NCBI GenBank assembly: GCA_035772785.1
Contig: JAOCPU010000017.1
Coordinates: forward strand, 310,001-374,000
DNA length: 64,000 nt
Source: Phlebiopsis flavidoalba
Taxonomy: Eukaryota; Basidiomycota; Agaricomycetes; Polyporales; Phanerochaetaceae
Direction: 5' to 3'
Every line of letters begins with the position of its first letter. The stretch's first letter is position 1. A program made the position numbers and the translations under genes. Shown here in pieces: positions 13,709 through 28,070 of the stretch. The notes under the pieces are model-generated. The model was not told the origin of the DNA, made no database searches, and saw only the letters and a list, made by a program, of their open reading frames with translations.

Positions 13709-15305
13709 TCATGGTTCTGAAGGAGCCGTAGCCAAGATCGAGGCGAACGCAATCTTCGAGTCCGCGATGATAGCGTCAGCGAGAGACTGGTCAATTGAAC
13801 CTGGACCCCAAGAGAACCCAATATTCACCGATCCACTCGGGGAGCCGACAATGTTTCATCTTGATTGCAGCACCGGTCACCGAATCGCACTGCGTAAAGA
13901 ACATGCTGCCGATGGACCAATCCTGCGTTCCGTTTTCTTCTTCGCTCAGGACGGGAAAACCGTCCGAGGTTGGACAGGCCGAGGGTTTGCCGTCGCGTTT
14001 CTTTCCGATGTTGTCGGTGAAGTATGCACCTGGTATTAATCCCGAGAACGTATACGAACTTGGCCATCCCAGCCGTCCGCCTAATTATGTCGGCGCGTGC
14101 GCCGGAATTTTTGCGTGATTTTAGTCGCGGGTATCCCAGGGAAAGTCGGAGCATAGTATGAGGTTATCGAAGGGGCAAACGGGGGGTTATGCGCGGGTAG
14201 AAATGGTTACACGGAGACTTGAAGGCACATGCTGGACGATGGCGTCTTAGTCCATCGGCGGGAGTGAAAGGGGGGTGAGAGTCGAAAGTCTCTTGTATTT
14301 CTTCTGCCCTTCATGTCCCCTTAACGTATTTGGAGATGACGCCAACGAGAGAGTGGTTTGAAAGAAAACGCCGTGATGGTCGTCTTGTGCTTCCGACAGA
14401 GCTTCAGCAAATGGTTGGTCGCCGTCTGCGATGGAAACCTCCCATGAGGCGGACGCTCGTCTGCACGCTTGGGACACTCGGACCACAGGGTTTCCGGTCC
14501 AGGCTGACGAGCTCTTCTTGCTTCAGCGGCGTAGGCGCAAAGGTGTCGAAGAGAGTCTTGCAAAAGACGGAGGCGAATTTTTTTTTTTTTTGGAGAAGGT
14601 ACAGAGAGGTTCGCCAACTTCTCGACGGCAGGGATCTGAACGCTAGGAAGGTGTACTCCGGAACCTCTACCTGACCGTCGTTTGGTCAAAGAAAGGGCAG
14701 GGGGTGGCTGGAGAGGTGTTGAGAGCAATACAGCAGCGCCCGGTTGGAAATGCCATGCCACTCTGGCCATCGCCCAATGCCGTGATAAAATGCGAACACG
14801 ACAGTGTGCCCTCCGACACGACGACCAGACGCCAAAGCGGGGCAGACGTGCCCAGTTTTAATCCTCTCCGGAAAGTTGAGCCTCCATAATAGGTCGGAGT
14901 ACATCCTCGTAAGCTGAGTCGTCATCGACGTCATCATCGTCTACGAACGAGACCACCTCATCAAGGGAGATGGTACGGAGACCAACGAAGACGGGGTCGT
15001 CCCGGGGTTTGTCGGGAACGCTGAGTTTGTTGTACAGCGAGAGGAGGAAAGTTGTGCAATCACCCTGGACAGAGCAGGGTACAGCACTTTTTCATCCAAC
15101 GTATGGCCGCCGCTGGCGGTGTATTTGGCAAGAAACCACGCACACATGTATCGAAGCCGACTTCGGCGCGGTCGATGTGGAAGCGTTCCAAAGAACTCTG
15201 CAGAGGGTTCATCATCAGTCACTTATCCCTGGTATGTGTTGTGAACGGTAAGAACATCGACTCACCGGCCTCTCGCAGGACATGACGAGAGTCTTTGCTT
15301 GCCAT
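13709..15305 (-). CDS. Alcohol acetyltransferase-like (AATase family) protein
   Basis: The minus strand starts MASKDSRHVLREAG at 15305, then an intron, then LERFHIDRAEVGFDTCV and the segment with HTLDEKVLYPALSRVIAQL. The active-site-like HGIGDGQSGMAF (H-x3-D-G, as in CoA-dependent acyltransferases) lies near 14780 but needs a 1-nt shift, since the raw frame gives HGIGRWPEW. The C-terminal part carries GLIPGAYFTDNIGKKRDG, TQDWSIGSMFFTQC and SVTGAAIKM (14050-13850), ending SLADAIIADSKIAFASIL and TGA at 13709. The order matches fungal proteins of the alcohol acetyltransferase family (PF07247), which transfer acetyl from acetyl-CoA to alcohols to make volatile esters. At least five frame shifts occur; the middle (14100-14700) is least certain, and includes a T run at 14579-14591. 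Confidence 0.72.
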
Positions 15306-16161
15306 GATGGTTGATTGGGGGGCAGAGCGTAGCTCGAATGGCCAAAGGCTAGGTATGATATAGTAGTCGCGGCTGCGGTTGATTCGGTATCCATATGGTC
15401 GGTCCTGGTAGTCCAACGGATCGCCGAACGACAACGAAAAACTCGCACGAAATCATAAATTTGTATGAGGGAGGCTGCGCGTCGTAACAGACCCTGAGCA
15501 GACCCGCAGATCCAAGTGCTCGACCGATGCTAATGACACAAGGCGCAGCGACAAAGCGAACTCGGAACACAAGCGCGCATCACTTGAGCACTAATTACCG
15601 TGCCCGGCGGTCCGTAAAACGTTATACGGCTTTCGCTTGGCTAGTTTTTGTGCGTCGCTTGTGCTGAAAGAACAGTCGACAGAGCAGAATTGGCGGGTCT
15701 CTGCAAGCTGTTTCTTTGGCAAGCTTCATGTTTTTTCTTTTCAATGTAAGTACTACCTTCACATTGACATGCAACAATTAGTTGCCTAACCACGGTTGAA
15801 ACTGGAGAAGGTCCACGCTTACTTTTGAAGCGTGCATACATGGCAGTGAAGTGAAGTGATTGGAAAGGACATCAGACAAGTTGTAGCACATACAGAATTG
15901 TATAGAAAATGAAAGATCGATGTTTATGTATTCTATCAGAACGCTTTAGTTTCTCCAAGTGTCAAGTGGTCGACCGTTCAACGTTCAGCAGTCACGTAGC
16001 CTTGGGATTACATCATACGTGTCTATACTATATAGTACATATTAGTAATTACATAGTACATAGTACATGTGCTACATACACTAGTGACTAGTATCTACTA
16101 TCTACGTCGAGCGATGTTTTGGCAAAAACAGTGTTATAACAAAAGGCCTATTACAACATAC
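15306..16161. other. Intergenic region with short TAGTACA-type repeats
   Basis: No gene is supported. Around 16030-16100 there is an AT-rich patch of repeated TAGTACA/TACATAGTACATA motifs and CTAGTGACTAG. It is the upstream side of the acyltransferase gene and downstream side of the tRNA. Confidence 0.4.
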
Positions 16162-16243
16162 TCCCTGGCGGGGGAGTCGAACCCCGCTTTCGCGCGCACC
16201 ATGACATGACAGGCGCGTGTACTAACCGATATACTACCAGGGA
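16162..16243 (-). tRNA. tRNA-Asp (anticodon GTC), probably with an 8-nt intron
   Basis: On the minus strand the molecule begins TCCCTGG and ends CCAGGGA, a perfect 7-bp acceptor stem. The D arm is GTA...GGTTAGT..TAC. The anticodon stem CGCGC pairs with GCGCG, and the loop begins CTGTCA, giving anticodon GTC. Eight extra bases (TGTCATGG or equivalent) sit after position 37, where eukaryotic tRNA introns occur. The T arm GGGGTTCGACTCCCC is present, with one surplus C on the 3' side that may be a sequence error. B-box (GGTTCGA) and A-box-like sequence are intact. Confidence 0.9.
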
Positions 16244-16666
16244 CATATGGATCACGAGATATTTTATATTCAATAGTGGCACATAAACCACTGTGACCTC
16301 AAACGACCGTTCGCGCGCATGTCAACCGAAGCATTACTCATTGTAGCCGGGGAGGGGCCTTTCGGCTAGGCTCATCATTCAAGTTCTCGCCTAGAGCGTG
16401 CAAGATCCTTCGACCCCCTATACTCGCGGATCTTATACTCGCGGACCTCATCCTCACTGCGTCGCACCAGGACCAATGCAGGTTTTTGTCGGTTGTATTC
16501 CATGTTCGAAACCATACAATGCAGAGGAGAAGGAGAGATTATAGGGTGCAAGAGAACGGGGCGAGGGCACGTAGCTGTACACTGTGCGTTGCTGAAAGAG
16601 AGAAAAAGAGATGGCCCTCCCCCACACGGGAGCCTGTGTCAGACCCCCTGGCGCACCTCTCGCCGT
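16244..16666. other. Intergenic spacer downstream of SDH2
   Basis: Nothing coding is recognised. A short direct repeat, TATACTCGCGGA(T/C)CT, occurs twice around 16418-16450. Confidence 0.35.
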
Positions 16667-17867
16667 CTAGTCTCGCCGCCGCGAGCTCGAGCTTGATCTT
16701 CGCAATGGCCTGAGCGGGGTTGAGCCCCTTAGGGCACGTGCGCGCACAGTTGAAGATGGTCTGTGGCAGCGGTAGAGGCTCATCTCGTTCTGGAGGCGCT
16801 CCATGCGCTGCGCCTTGTACGCGTAGCGCGGCTGTTCCGCCATCCAGCGGTACGCGGCCATGAGGCGTCGCCGGGGCCGAGGTACTCGTCCTGCGCTTTC
16901 CACCCAGTATGACGGGCACGACGACTTGTGCTGCAGTGCATTGCGCACAGATGATGCATTCTTACGTACATGCTACGGCGCGGGTCAGGGGGTGGAGCAG
17001 CACAGGAGAGGAGGGCGTGACGCCCACCACGTCGAGCTTCTTACGGTCTTCCTGCGACTGCAGGAACTCGCGGCCCTCGGGCGGGTTGTCGTTCTTCAAG
17101 AACGGTCTCAATCGACTTGTACTGCTTGTAGAACAGTGTGAGATCGGGTACAAGGTCCTTGACGATGTACACTACCCCAGCCCCTCAGCCTGAGTGCACG
17201 AACAAATAAGAAAAAGCACGCACTATTGCGGGAGTGGGTAGATCTTTGGAGTCCTTGCTAGCCCCCGTCGCGGTCGATGCGGCAGAGACACGCGAGCGTG
17301 TTCTGGCCGTTGATGTTCATCGCACACGACCCGCAGATGCCCTCGCGGCACGAGCGGCGGAAGGTCAGCGTCGGGTCCATCTCGTTCTTGATCTTGATCA
17401 GCGCGTCCAGGACCTATCGCAGGCGCAGCGTTAGCACTCGGGCTTGGCTGCAATTACGGCCGCCCGCATCGCGTGGCGTCCCCGCCTTTGCGCGCCGCCG
17501 TCTCTGCGAGCACAGCGAGCACACACAGCGCACCCAGCTCGCTCGAGGGCAAGACGGGCGGGGCGGGATGGGACATAGAGCGGACAGGGACTCACCATGG
17601 GCCCGCACTGGTTGAGGTCGATGGTGTACGACTGGAGCGTCGGCTTCTCCGCAGGTTGGGTCCGGATTCTGCAGCGCACGCATGAGCACCATCGCATGCA
17701 GAGAGCTGAAGCAGGGGACGCAGCACGCACCCAGCGGTAGATCTTGAACTCCTTCTGGAGGACGGGCTTTTCGGTGGGCGTCGCCTGGAGGCGGGCCGCG
17801 CTGGACGCAAAGGAGCGCACGGCGGGCGTGCGGGCCGGAGCGCGGAGCGCGAGACGAGGGACTGCAT
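16667..17867 (-). CDS. SDH2: Succinate dehydrogenase iron-sulfur subunit, mitochondrial
   Basis: This subunit passes electrons from FAD to ubiquinone in respiratory complex II on the inner mitochondrial membrane. The minus strand starts [14 protein letters not shown] at 17867, an Arg/Ser-rich targeting peptide, then [28 protein letters not shown] and, after an intron, the [2Fe-2S] segment ([20 protein letters not shown] with [10 protein letters not shown], about 17390-17280). [26 protein letters not shown] and [18 protein letters not shown] follow. The C-terminal ferredoxin part is CILCACC-like with SCPSYW (about 17030-16900), [37 protein letters not shown] and KIKLELA, with a stop at 16667 if one base is corrected. 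All cysteine groups for the three clusters can be traced. Several 1-nt shifts interrupt the frame; in an essential single-copy gene these look like sequence errors. Confidence 0.93.
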
Positions 17868-18438
17868 GGTGCGGCTATGGCGACGAGGAGGAGGACGAGG
17901 AGGATTGTGGTGAGAGCAAAGAGTGCAGCGAGCTCGAGCTAGGGCGGCCCTGGCCCTTCCGTGCGCGGATCCTCAGAGGGAGGTTGTGACGGCACCCCGG
18001 AGGCGCTCGGAAGCGTTCGGCCGGGCGCTTTCACGTGGGCGCCGCCGGGCCAATCGCGAGCCGATGCTTTTCACAGGCGTGGGGGCAGATCAGTAGCGGT
18101 AACATTTGGGATACAGAGACGAATATTACATACAGACTGGATGGCCAGGCTTGCAAGGCCGTACATGTAGATGACACTGAAGGAGACTGAGAAAATGGGC
18201 ATTAGTGTGCGCAGAATGACCATGTGAGATGTGGGTAAAAGCCAGAGACCACGAGAAGAAGAGAAAAGAGTAGGTTCGTATGCGGGGGATTATAATCGTA
18301 ACACAGGAGCAGATCGTTTTACCGAGCACCAATATGTACCGTCGTCATCTAGCCAGAGGGCGAGAAGAGAAAAGAGAAAGGGGGTTCGTGCGGCAGCAAG
18401 GTGGTCCCTCCAGAGAGCCCACAGTTGCAGCACAGGCC
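17868..18438. promoter_or_regulatory. Upstream region of SDH2
   Basis: About 570 nt lie between the SDH2 start and the stop of the upstream same-strand ligase gene. GC-rich sequence near the SDH2 start turns A/G-rich further out. No coding segment is supported. Confidence 0.4.
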
Positions 18439-20390
18439 TCACCGCTTCCGCTTGCCATTGATGACCGCCTCGACATGGTTCCCGCTGCTATCGCTCGCAC
18501 TCGCGCCCGCATCCGCCTCGCCACTCCCACTCGCCTCGCCGTCCGCCTCAAAAATGAAGTCCCGTTCGGAGCGGTTCACTTCTTTGTGTGCGCGCAGCAC
18601 GCGGGCTCCCGGCTGCGAGACCGACATATCGCGCTGCACCGGCAACCTCGACAAAATCGTCCGTCCATGTCCTCGGGCAGCGCAGGCAGCGGGAGCGCGT
18701 CCTCCATCTCGATGTCGCCCCGTCGAGCGGCCGGCTCGTGCGGGAGCGGCGGGACGCCCTGCTGCCGCCGCCGCAGGCTCGCGCCGAGGCGCACCCGCTA
18801 CCATGTCCCTGCTTCGACCTCCGTCTCCGCGCGCCGGCGTGCGTCGCGCTCGCGAGAGTGCTGCTCCGCGCGTGCGGGTGCTACGGGGCGACGGGCGTCG
18901 CTGGGCGTTCGTGGCCGCGATTGACGGCGGAGACCTCGGCGATGCTCGCCTCGGCCATGTCGCCGTCGACTGCGACGTCCCTCTTTCGAGGTTCGCAAAC
19001 GTGCGGCAGAGCGGGCACGAGAACGCGCGGTCGGTTTATGTGTGTGGTGGGTTTCGAGCAGCGGGCGGAATGCACTTGTAGTGGGAACGCAGTGCGAGCA
19101 GGGCGCGATGAAGAGGGCGCTGCTGCCTATCCGCACCGTGAGAAAGAGACCTGCGGAATGATGACTGCATCAGCGTCTGCTCGCCACGGGCGCAGTGGCG
19201 CAAAGCCAAGGACGTACAGATTACAAAGCAATTTTGCTTTCTAGGGGCCTGGGCCAGCGTTGTTCTTTCCCAGGCGTTTTTTCCCAGTTTCTCTTTCCAC
19301 CAGTTGTCTTCCTGCACCGGGGTGGGGATTGCGTATCTTCGTATCGATGAGCTTGAGTTGTTTCAGGGGATTTGTGCTGCATTACAAGCACCCATTGTAA
19401 GAGAATCGCAAAGCAATGAAGACACATATAACTCACTTGAACGGGTTTGAATGCGTCTGCCACTCTCCCTCCCCACCTCGATTTTTTTGATCTTGACACA
19501 CTTTGTATATACCTCCGCGCCTCCCTGGTAGTCGACGCCCAAGCTGCAGGAGATCGCGCGTCCTTAAGTTCGCTCGCACGGCTTCCGTGTTCGCATTGGG
19601 CTGAGACGGACATGGTTGACCCCCGAAAGGTACCAGAGCTGCTCTTTGGTGTCTTTGATGAAAGATAGCGTGCGGCCACCAGCCGTTCGACCAAGATCTC
19701 GGCGTGGGCACGGGCTGACGCACCATTGCTCTTGAGAGGCGAGCTTGTTGGACCCGAGGGCATTAGCGCTGGCAGCAGCTATGCCGAGGCCCAGAGCGGT
19801 CCGTGAAGCGGCCGATGCGCAGGGGGGCGTCCCCCTCGCGGATGTCGCGCGAGATGGGGTCGAAGCGCATCCCCCTCTCTCTCCTTCCCCCCTTGCGAGA
19901 CGACGGGGAGTCGAAGGTGTGGCACGAGCCGGATGCGGTGCAGTCGGGTCCCTGTTGCGGCAGGCTGGGGATTTACTTGATTTGCTTTGGGTATGGGTCT
20001 TTTCAGGCTGCAGCTTGGCTGCTATTCTTTTCGATTTGACCGAAAGTAGTTGAACGGAGGGGCCCAACGGTCCCGTTTCGCGCGACGGCGACGGCGGCGG
20101 GGATCTGGGCGTGGCGTTGGCAGGGCGAATTCGGAGGTGGCCGGCGGAGCGACGGCGACGCAGCATCTGGGAGAAGGCACCCGGCTGCGGTTTTGGGGCC
20201 TGCAGCCTGCAGGTCGAGGGCTGGAAGTTTTCTGAGAGATGGCGGACTGGATGGCGGCGGGGCAGGCGGCGTGTGGCCTGGGATGTCCTTCCCTGGGCTG
20301 CGCTGGGAGGAGGAGAGTCGCGGGGTGTGGTCCCTGAGTGAGGTGAAGGGTGAGATTGAGAGACGCCAGCGTGGTCGGCCACGCAAGGAA
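18439..20390 (-). CDS. Dma1/CHFR-like FHA-RING E3 ubiquitin ligase
   Basis: The N-terminal part (about 20390-19900) is Pro/Ser/Arg-rich and its start is uncertain. The FHA domain follows: GLGIAAASANALGSNKLA (about 19790-19740), RAHAEI (about 19690, the phosphothreonine-binding S/R-x-H), FIKDTKSSSGTF (about 19650) and NHVRLSP. An intron region follows around 19450-19230. The RING is at about 19210-18950: CCIC-like start, ALFIAPCSH, HYKCI, RPLLETHH and CPLCRTFANLERDVAV. A tail with MEDALPLPALPEDMDG ends GNHVEAVINGKRKR and stops at 18439. FHA followed by RING is the signature of fungal Dma1/Dma2 and animal CHFR/RNF8, ligases in spindle-position and mitotic checkpoints. It works in the same network as the septation GTPase gene found at 28 kb (known in fission yeast; co-location here may be chance). 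Many frame shifts. Confidence 0.8.
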
Positions 20391-22732
20391 GCTACCGAGA
20401 ATAGACTGGCGGGCAGGCGGCGACTCGTTTCTTATGGCCAACGAGACTCCATTGTTGCGCATCGGCTCGCGGGCTATGGCCGTTATCTGCTGTGGGGACA
20501 AGGCAAGAGTGACCGTGACGATGCGGTCTGATGGTGCAAAGGTGGAGGAGATTGGGTGATGGCTACGGAGCACTGTGGCCACGATCGCGGTGACGCAGCT
20601 GCTGGTCGCCGCGCGGGAGGTCCTGGTCGTCGTCGGAGACGAGGAGGGCGGGATAGCTGGATGTCGTCCGGGCGATGCAGAGGAGGGAGAGAGACAGTGA
20701 CCAGGTTCGCACTGGCGAGCAGGCGTCGGAACATTGAATGCTAGCCACCGACCCCTGGGACCCCGGGCACCGCAGCCCAGGACCGCCTCAGCCGCCAGCT
20801 TGTTTTTGTTCTCCTCAGCTGCTGCTCGACCGCCTCAAGACCCGCTCTCGCTGCCCCGTGCGCCACCCTCTAGTCGCCAGACAGCATTTTTAGATCGCGC
20901 ACAAGGGGCCATCTGCCCGCCACAAAACATCGACTCTCGCCGCGAGCGCCCGCCGCTGCCGTGTCGGTTGCGCGCGAGCTCACTGACAGTTCTGGCCTGC
21001 CGCGCTGGGCATCCATCCCCCTCAGACTCCGTGCCAGCCCGAGGACACCACGAGCACACCAACTGGCACCCGCTGCAGCACATCTTCCCGCACATAAACG
21101 TCATGTGTTCCGTGGAAGGTCGGGCCCCCGACATACACCGCGGCCTCCATCAATCTTGGAGTGGGCAACCGGCGTTCCTGTACGAGGGACGAGTGCCCGC
21201 AGCCGCCTGCTGTCTGCCGTTGGAGTCCCACTCTCGCATCAGCTTGGCACACACACTCACGACGAGCTAATGCTGAACTTATGACCGCGCCCTGGCTTGG
21301 GCCACCGATCGCTGTATATTCGGCCCCACACGAAGTTTGTTCATCAATGCCCCAACAGGGGGATCAGCTTGCTCACCCGCCAGCGCACGCAGCACCGCGC
21401 CTGCGAACTTCGAAAGGCCGTCGATCCAGGTTGTGTAAACGTAATGACTTGACAAAGCCTTCGTCTGTGACCACCATTCATGTCCGTGGGTTGCTGCGAA
21501 AAACATCAGCAGACAGCTTGGCCTGACAGCGCGACGACGCCCTCCAGCCCACCCAGGGAGCCAGCGGTGGCACGACCCGGGGACCAGGCCAGCACAGCTG
21601 CCGGACGCCACGAGCATCCCCCCTCGTGAAAAACCGCTGCTGCACAGAGTTCAGAGTACCGTACGTTTATCTACGATCACGCCACGTTTCCCCCTAGCTC
21701 TCCTGATCGATACTCTCTATGCGGATGTGTCACGTCCGCTGGCGGGCCTGCACGCGATCGTGGAGGGACAGAGATGCTTATGCTCAAGTGCGCCACGGCT
21801 CGTTGGTATGGAAGCGTCGTGGGACCGCGAGCCGAATGGCAGCACGTCTTCTCGCCCATCGATATTCCGTGCCGTGTTCCTCGGAGTAGCGCATCGATTT
21901 GGAAATGCCACTGCATCGCGCACGAACCGTTTTCAAAAGCCCTCCTTCTGTGAGACGCCAAGTATCTTCCCAGAGGCACGTGTAGGCGCAGTGACGGACA
22001 GGAGTATGGGAGCGACTTGATAAATACTGCCTCGGTTTTCCGCGACGTGTGCTTTGGTGTATACACGCGCAGGATATGCGACATCCCATGTGATTTGACC
22101 AGCAACTGTGAAAACTACTGCTATACACAAAATATGAGATTTAAAACGGGGACATGCATGAAGCTTGTAGGGCCCGCCGCATAGCCTATTCGCGGATTCC
22201 AGAGGATGCCGCCGCTGCACTGGCCTGCTTCGGCCAGGCAGAAATCAAACTCAGGACCGTGGGGATGCCTATGGGGCAGGTGGGGGATAATTCCCGCAAT
22301 CGACAACGCAAACTGTAGCACACAGTCAGCGATATATTTTCCCAATTAAAATCAACTGGAATAGTCACCAAAGTGGTTCGTACCAAAGGACCTTGACATC
22401 CCCAGCCCAACAAAACCGCTCACCGACGGAAATCGCGCCAAATATCGCTCGTCGTCGAGACCATGTGGTCACGCCTGAGTTTCATCGTCGCTGGGGTGTA
22501 CGGTCGACGTGTTACTTCCGCGATATACGTTGCGTGCGGTCACGGCGTTATGAGGGTGAGGTTAGGCACAGACCCCCCCCCGCCACACCGATTCGCCGAC
22601 TATCGATGTAGTCGGAGCGGATTGGCAGCACAACGGACCACCACGTTCTTCTGCTCATCCGGGTCAGACGAGCACACGTGTTCACGAGGCCGGCATTCTG
22701 CGCGCAGACCGGCGTTCTACCACGCCGCACTC
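20391..22732. other. Long intergenic or unresolved region
   Basis: Several ORFs of 60-180 codons exist on both strands, but none shows a recognisable domain or consistent exon structure. The GC-rich part (20400-21100) is probably the promoter of the ligase gene. A minus-strand piece around 22350-22150 (PEFDFCLAEAGQCSGGILW) looks mildly protein-like without an identifiable family. A C run occurs at 22569-22579. Confidence 0.3.
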
Positions 22733-24110
<1,378 letters not shown>

Positions 24111-24170
24111 TCGAGTCCAGTGAACCATGGACTCGAAAGTCCGGGGATTGTCCACCTTCGTCAGCTGCAC

Positions 24171-27100
24171 GGACGTTTCAGTGGTTCAGCTTTGCATAGG
24201 CAGATTGGACGGAAAACGCGTGACGTTGGTGCACCTTGGCCCCATTGGCGCGTCGGAGGTGCCGCCGGTTTTTAACCTGGTTGACGGTTCACACACCGCA
24301 GCCCTCAGAAGGAGAACCTTCTTACCAGCCTGCGAGATTACGGTACTGCCGCCCCCCCCCCCCCCGATGCTGCCTCCTGGCCGGCATGCACAAACAATGA
24401 ATGTCCGTACGGTGTAGGGACGATAGCCTGTTATCACAACCACACCATAAGAAACTTGTCAGATCACGCAAAACTGCACTTACGCTGCCGGTTGCGGGCT
24501 GGTCGTGGTGATGGTGGTAGTGCTACTAGGACTTGGTGGTTGTAGTTGTAGAGAGCCTCCCCGTCATTGCCGCTCCAAGAGTAGTTTTCTTTTTTTTAAT
24601 TGGTAGTTGGTCGTTGTGTGCGCTCGTAGTAATCAATACCGAAGATAGCCGACTACATGCTGTTTAGAGATGATGTATCGCTCGACGAAGAATGTGGGGT
24701 GCTCACAGTCAGTGTGTTCCGCAAAAGTACTTTCAGGGTCGGATGGGGGTGCTCAAACCGCGACGTTTGAGTATGCCCCATAAGCGGGAGTTACGCCCTG
24801 GCTGGTTACAAATCGATAGCCTTTTGTCCGTTGTTCCATTCTGATCATCTTTTGTTAGCTTCATGTCAGCGCCAGTAATGAATAAATACTCACGTGTGCA
24901 TCCTTGGCATGCGGTAATACCCATTTCCTTGTGCGTCGAGTTGATGGTGGTGGAAGGGAGCGTGGTCAGAGTCGCAGAAACCCGTGTACGCTCTGAGATT
25001 GCGTTAGGCATACCAGTTTTTCGGGTTGGTTGCGCAGCAGCCATTCCCCTTACGTAGGTTGAACGTATCCCACTAATCACGACATTCAGTTTTTGCTGGA
25101 GGATCTCATGCGACTATAGGAAAGCTCACGTTGCCGCCAAGATCGCGTAGAAGCGACAATCTTTCCCCGGCGTTTTGGCCATTGCGACGAGCAGAAGGTT
25201 TTTGCTGCATAGGAGCCCGCCAAGTGCGACACCGACCCATTCTGCAGTGATGTTGTTGCGACGGTTTCAGCGCAATGACTCCGTTGATTGAGAGCCAGAA
25301 GGTATGCAGTCGGCGTCGGGAAGACGTAGAGCCGTACGCGTTACATCGTGGACTGGGGTCGGTAAGACCAGTGGAATTGGAAACCGTTGCCAGAGCTTCG
25401 GTGTACCCTGAGGGGCACTCTGTGAGAGCGCTTCAGAGTAGCATATAGTCATAGTTCGATTTTGTAGTCTTCCTAGCTCAAACCACACGCACCTGTGCCA
25501 ATAAGATGCGAGAAGCGCAAGGAGCGATCGGCGGCAGCATGTCGTCGTGAAACAATCGTAACCTGCCTTGCTCTGTCTTCCCTAACGTTCTCTGGTTTTT
25601 AAAACCTCATGGGCAAGCACGATACGTCGCCGACATGCGCGAGGAAATGCCGGCAGCTGAGAAAACAAATCCAAGTCAGGGATAGGTCGACGCGACCTCG
25701 TGAGGCGGCGGACGAGAGTTTCCGCTGTGCGCACATCGTGACACGAAGAAATGCTTATTTTCTGGTGCATATAATGAACTTTGAGGTGGAGCCAGCAAGT
25801 TACTGTATGCAGCGGAAAGTCGTCGGTGCCGTTGCGTCCGTGCTCGTGATCAAAATCCGCAATGATAGTAGCTGCGGGCGCAGCGACGATGGTAACACCG
25901 AGTATAGTCGCTTATGGTGTGAAGCCGCCAACTCAAAACGCATGGTCAGTATGGGCGACCGTTGGGTGCTTCGGAGCCCCGTACAACATCTTCATGCTAT
26001 GTTGTATTGAGTGCGATGCAGTGATATCGAAACCGAGAAACAGCCGACTTACAGCCTCGGGACGATAGAAGCGTACAGGTGCCTCAAATCGCCTGAGATT
26101 ACATGCTCCAACGTCAGGAACGCGTTCTTGTACCAAAGAAGTGCGGAGTAACGAGGGTTCTCCCCGTGGGGGATGATCAGGACTGCCCTTCATAGAATAT
26201 TAAATGGAGAGTGTAGTTCACACGGTCAGTAAGGACGTGGCTCGGAGCTCCTACCAGATCAAATTCAGGGTCTTGTAGTCCAGACAAGCAAGTCGGTGGA
26301 AATGACGATCTTTTGTTTCGTCGCAGGCCGTTTCAAGAGGCCGGCAAGATCGACCTGGTGTGGCAAGGATGATTCGCAAGTGGATGTCAGGGTTCGAGCA
26401 CGGTTATCTGGGTAAATAGCATATGTGAACGATCATGAAGAACGGTTATAATTTTATGAATTCTGGTCGCATAGACAATGCAGGTGGATATGGTGGTGGT
26501 TTGCGATCAAGATAGAAATCGCCCGAAAAGGGTACGGCGAAGGCCTCCGATTTCTAACACAACCAAGCAACTTTTACGCGGATTTTCGCTTCCGTGGTGC
26601 CTATGATCGGTGATCGACTGAAGGCGCCGAAGGTGGTTGTGTGGACTCTATTGCACAAAGCGACATGCTTGCACGCAAGCACTATCGTAATAACATTGCA
26701 ATGGTGTACGAGATTACGCGCTGAAGAAACTATTGCCTCGATAGGTTCGCTTCTGTGCGCCATGTACGTATTTTCCCTCGATGTCTCGTGACTTTAGTGC
26801 TGGTTCATTCCCCTTCCCACACGGCATCTTCACCTGTTAATTTTAGTTTAAAATCTTGGCAATTATTTAGCGCAGAACTAAACTTATAGTGTCCTAGATG
26901 ATAAACGGCGGCAATGGGTGTTAATATTACATACAAAGTTCCCAGATGCCGAAAATGCACGCGCTTCGTAGCAGGCATTGTCGGAGGAAGCGATCCAGGC
27001 TATCGGTATTGCTAACGCACAATCTGTTCAAGCAGCAGTGTGAGGCATGTGCTCACTGAGCTGGTACTTCCGAGATATCGTCAATTATGATCTGACGGGG

Positions 27101-28033
27101 TAGCCCACACACCGAACAGGCCCCGGTGCTCTAGATCCTACGTCAATAGCGAGGCGCACAAATTTTCTTCACGTGTGAGCATGCAATGTCCAAGCGAATT
27201 TCCGACTGGGAATCGAGCTGAGATATTGTATCCTTCACACACTGCCGTCGAGGATTTATCTGACTGAGGGGGGGGGGGGTCCTTGGTCCAACTTGGGAGT
27301 CATTCACCGAACCTAGCGCTAGATTTCGCAAACGCGGCGGGCGAAATGCTAAACGTGCGGACATAGATATTCGGTCGAAGGCAGCTTACGCCACAGCGAA
27401 GATCGGTTTCCTCATCAACTGTAACTCTTTAACGACCTGAGAACGAACTGCGGGCGGTTGGCAGGCGGCTTCAAACCTCGGGTCCATTATACAGCGAGGC
27501 GCAGCGGAAAAAGAGCTCTCTATGGATATCGCGGGATTTGTCTAGGTTGACCATTAGCTAACCATGCTTGAGTCTGGGGCAGAGTTGGGTATTGCGTTCG
27601 CGAAATGGCATGGACGAGCGTTGCCGACGTTGATGAATGTCGCGGAAAACAAACTGGTTTGATCTGCGGCCGGCGTCTAGCGATGATGTGGTAACTGTCG
27701 TGCAGATCAATGTGGTTGTTCTTGTTCTGTTCTGTCTGCGTACGATCCCGACGGTTCGCTGCTGCTCATCAAGTGGTGAACTATCGTAAACCTTGCTATT
27801 AACACACGATAAACGTCCTCCACGAATCTCAGGACGCGCCTCTCCTTTTATTTCGTATAATTCAAACCCTGCGGATTATCGCCTGCGACCCGAGTACTGC
27901 ATTGTCTCGTTTCTACAAACCAGCCACCAGCTGCCGCCCCCTGAACATCGGCACGGGGTCCGGTATAGACTAGCACAACCGACACATTGCCACTTGTCTT
28001 GCTTTCCCCCTTGCGTCTCGCTTCGCTGTGACC
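24171..28033. other. Gene-poor or unresolved region
   Basis: No gene can be named. On the minus strand around 25240-25110, EWVGVALGGLLCSKNLLLVA followed by an intron-like gap and VISGIRSTYVRGMAAAQP hints at a fragment of a membrane protein. 25862-26068 (+) encodes a hydrophobic stretch of unknown meaning. There is a C run at 24351-24364 and a G run at 27270-27281. The last 300 nt are the probable promoter of the GTPase gene. Confidence 0.3.
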
Positions 28034-28070
28034 ATGTCTAGCTCGACGTCACCACACGCCCACACCTTCA

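Noticed and set aside
20734..21270. 178-codon plus-strand ORF
   Set aside because: Compositionally skewed GC-rich sequence with no domain, no intron structure and no relation to neighbours; probably upstream non-coding DNA.
24171..28033. Retrotransposon or DNA transposon in the gene-poor stretch
   Set aside because: No reverse transcriptase, integrase or transposase motif, no long terminal repeat and no clear inverted ends were seen on reading both strands.
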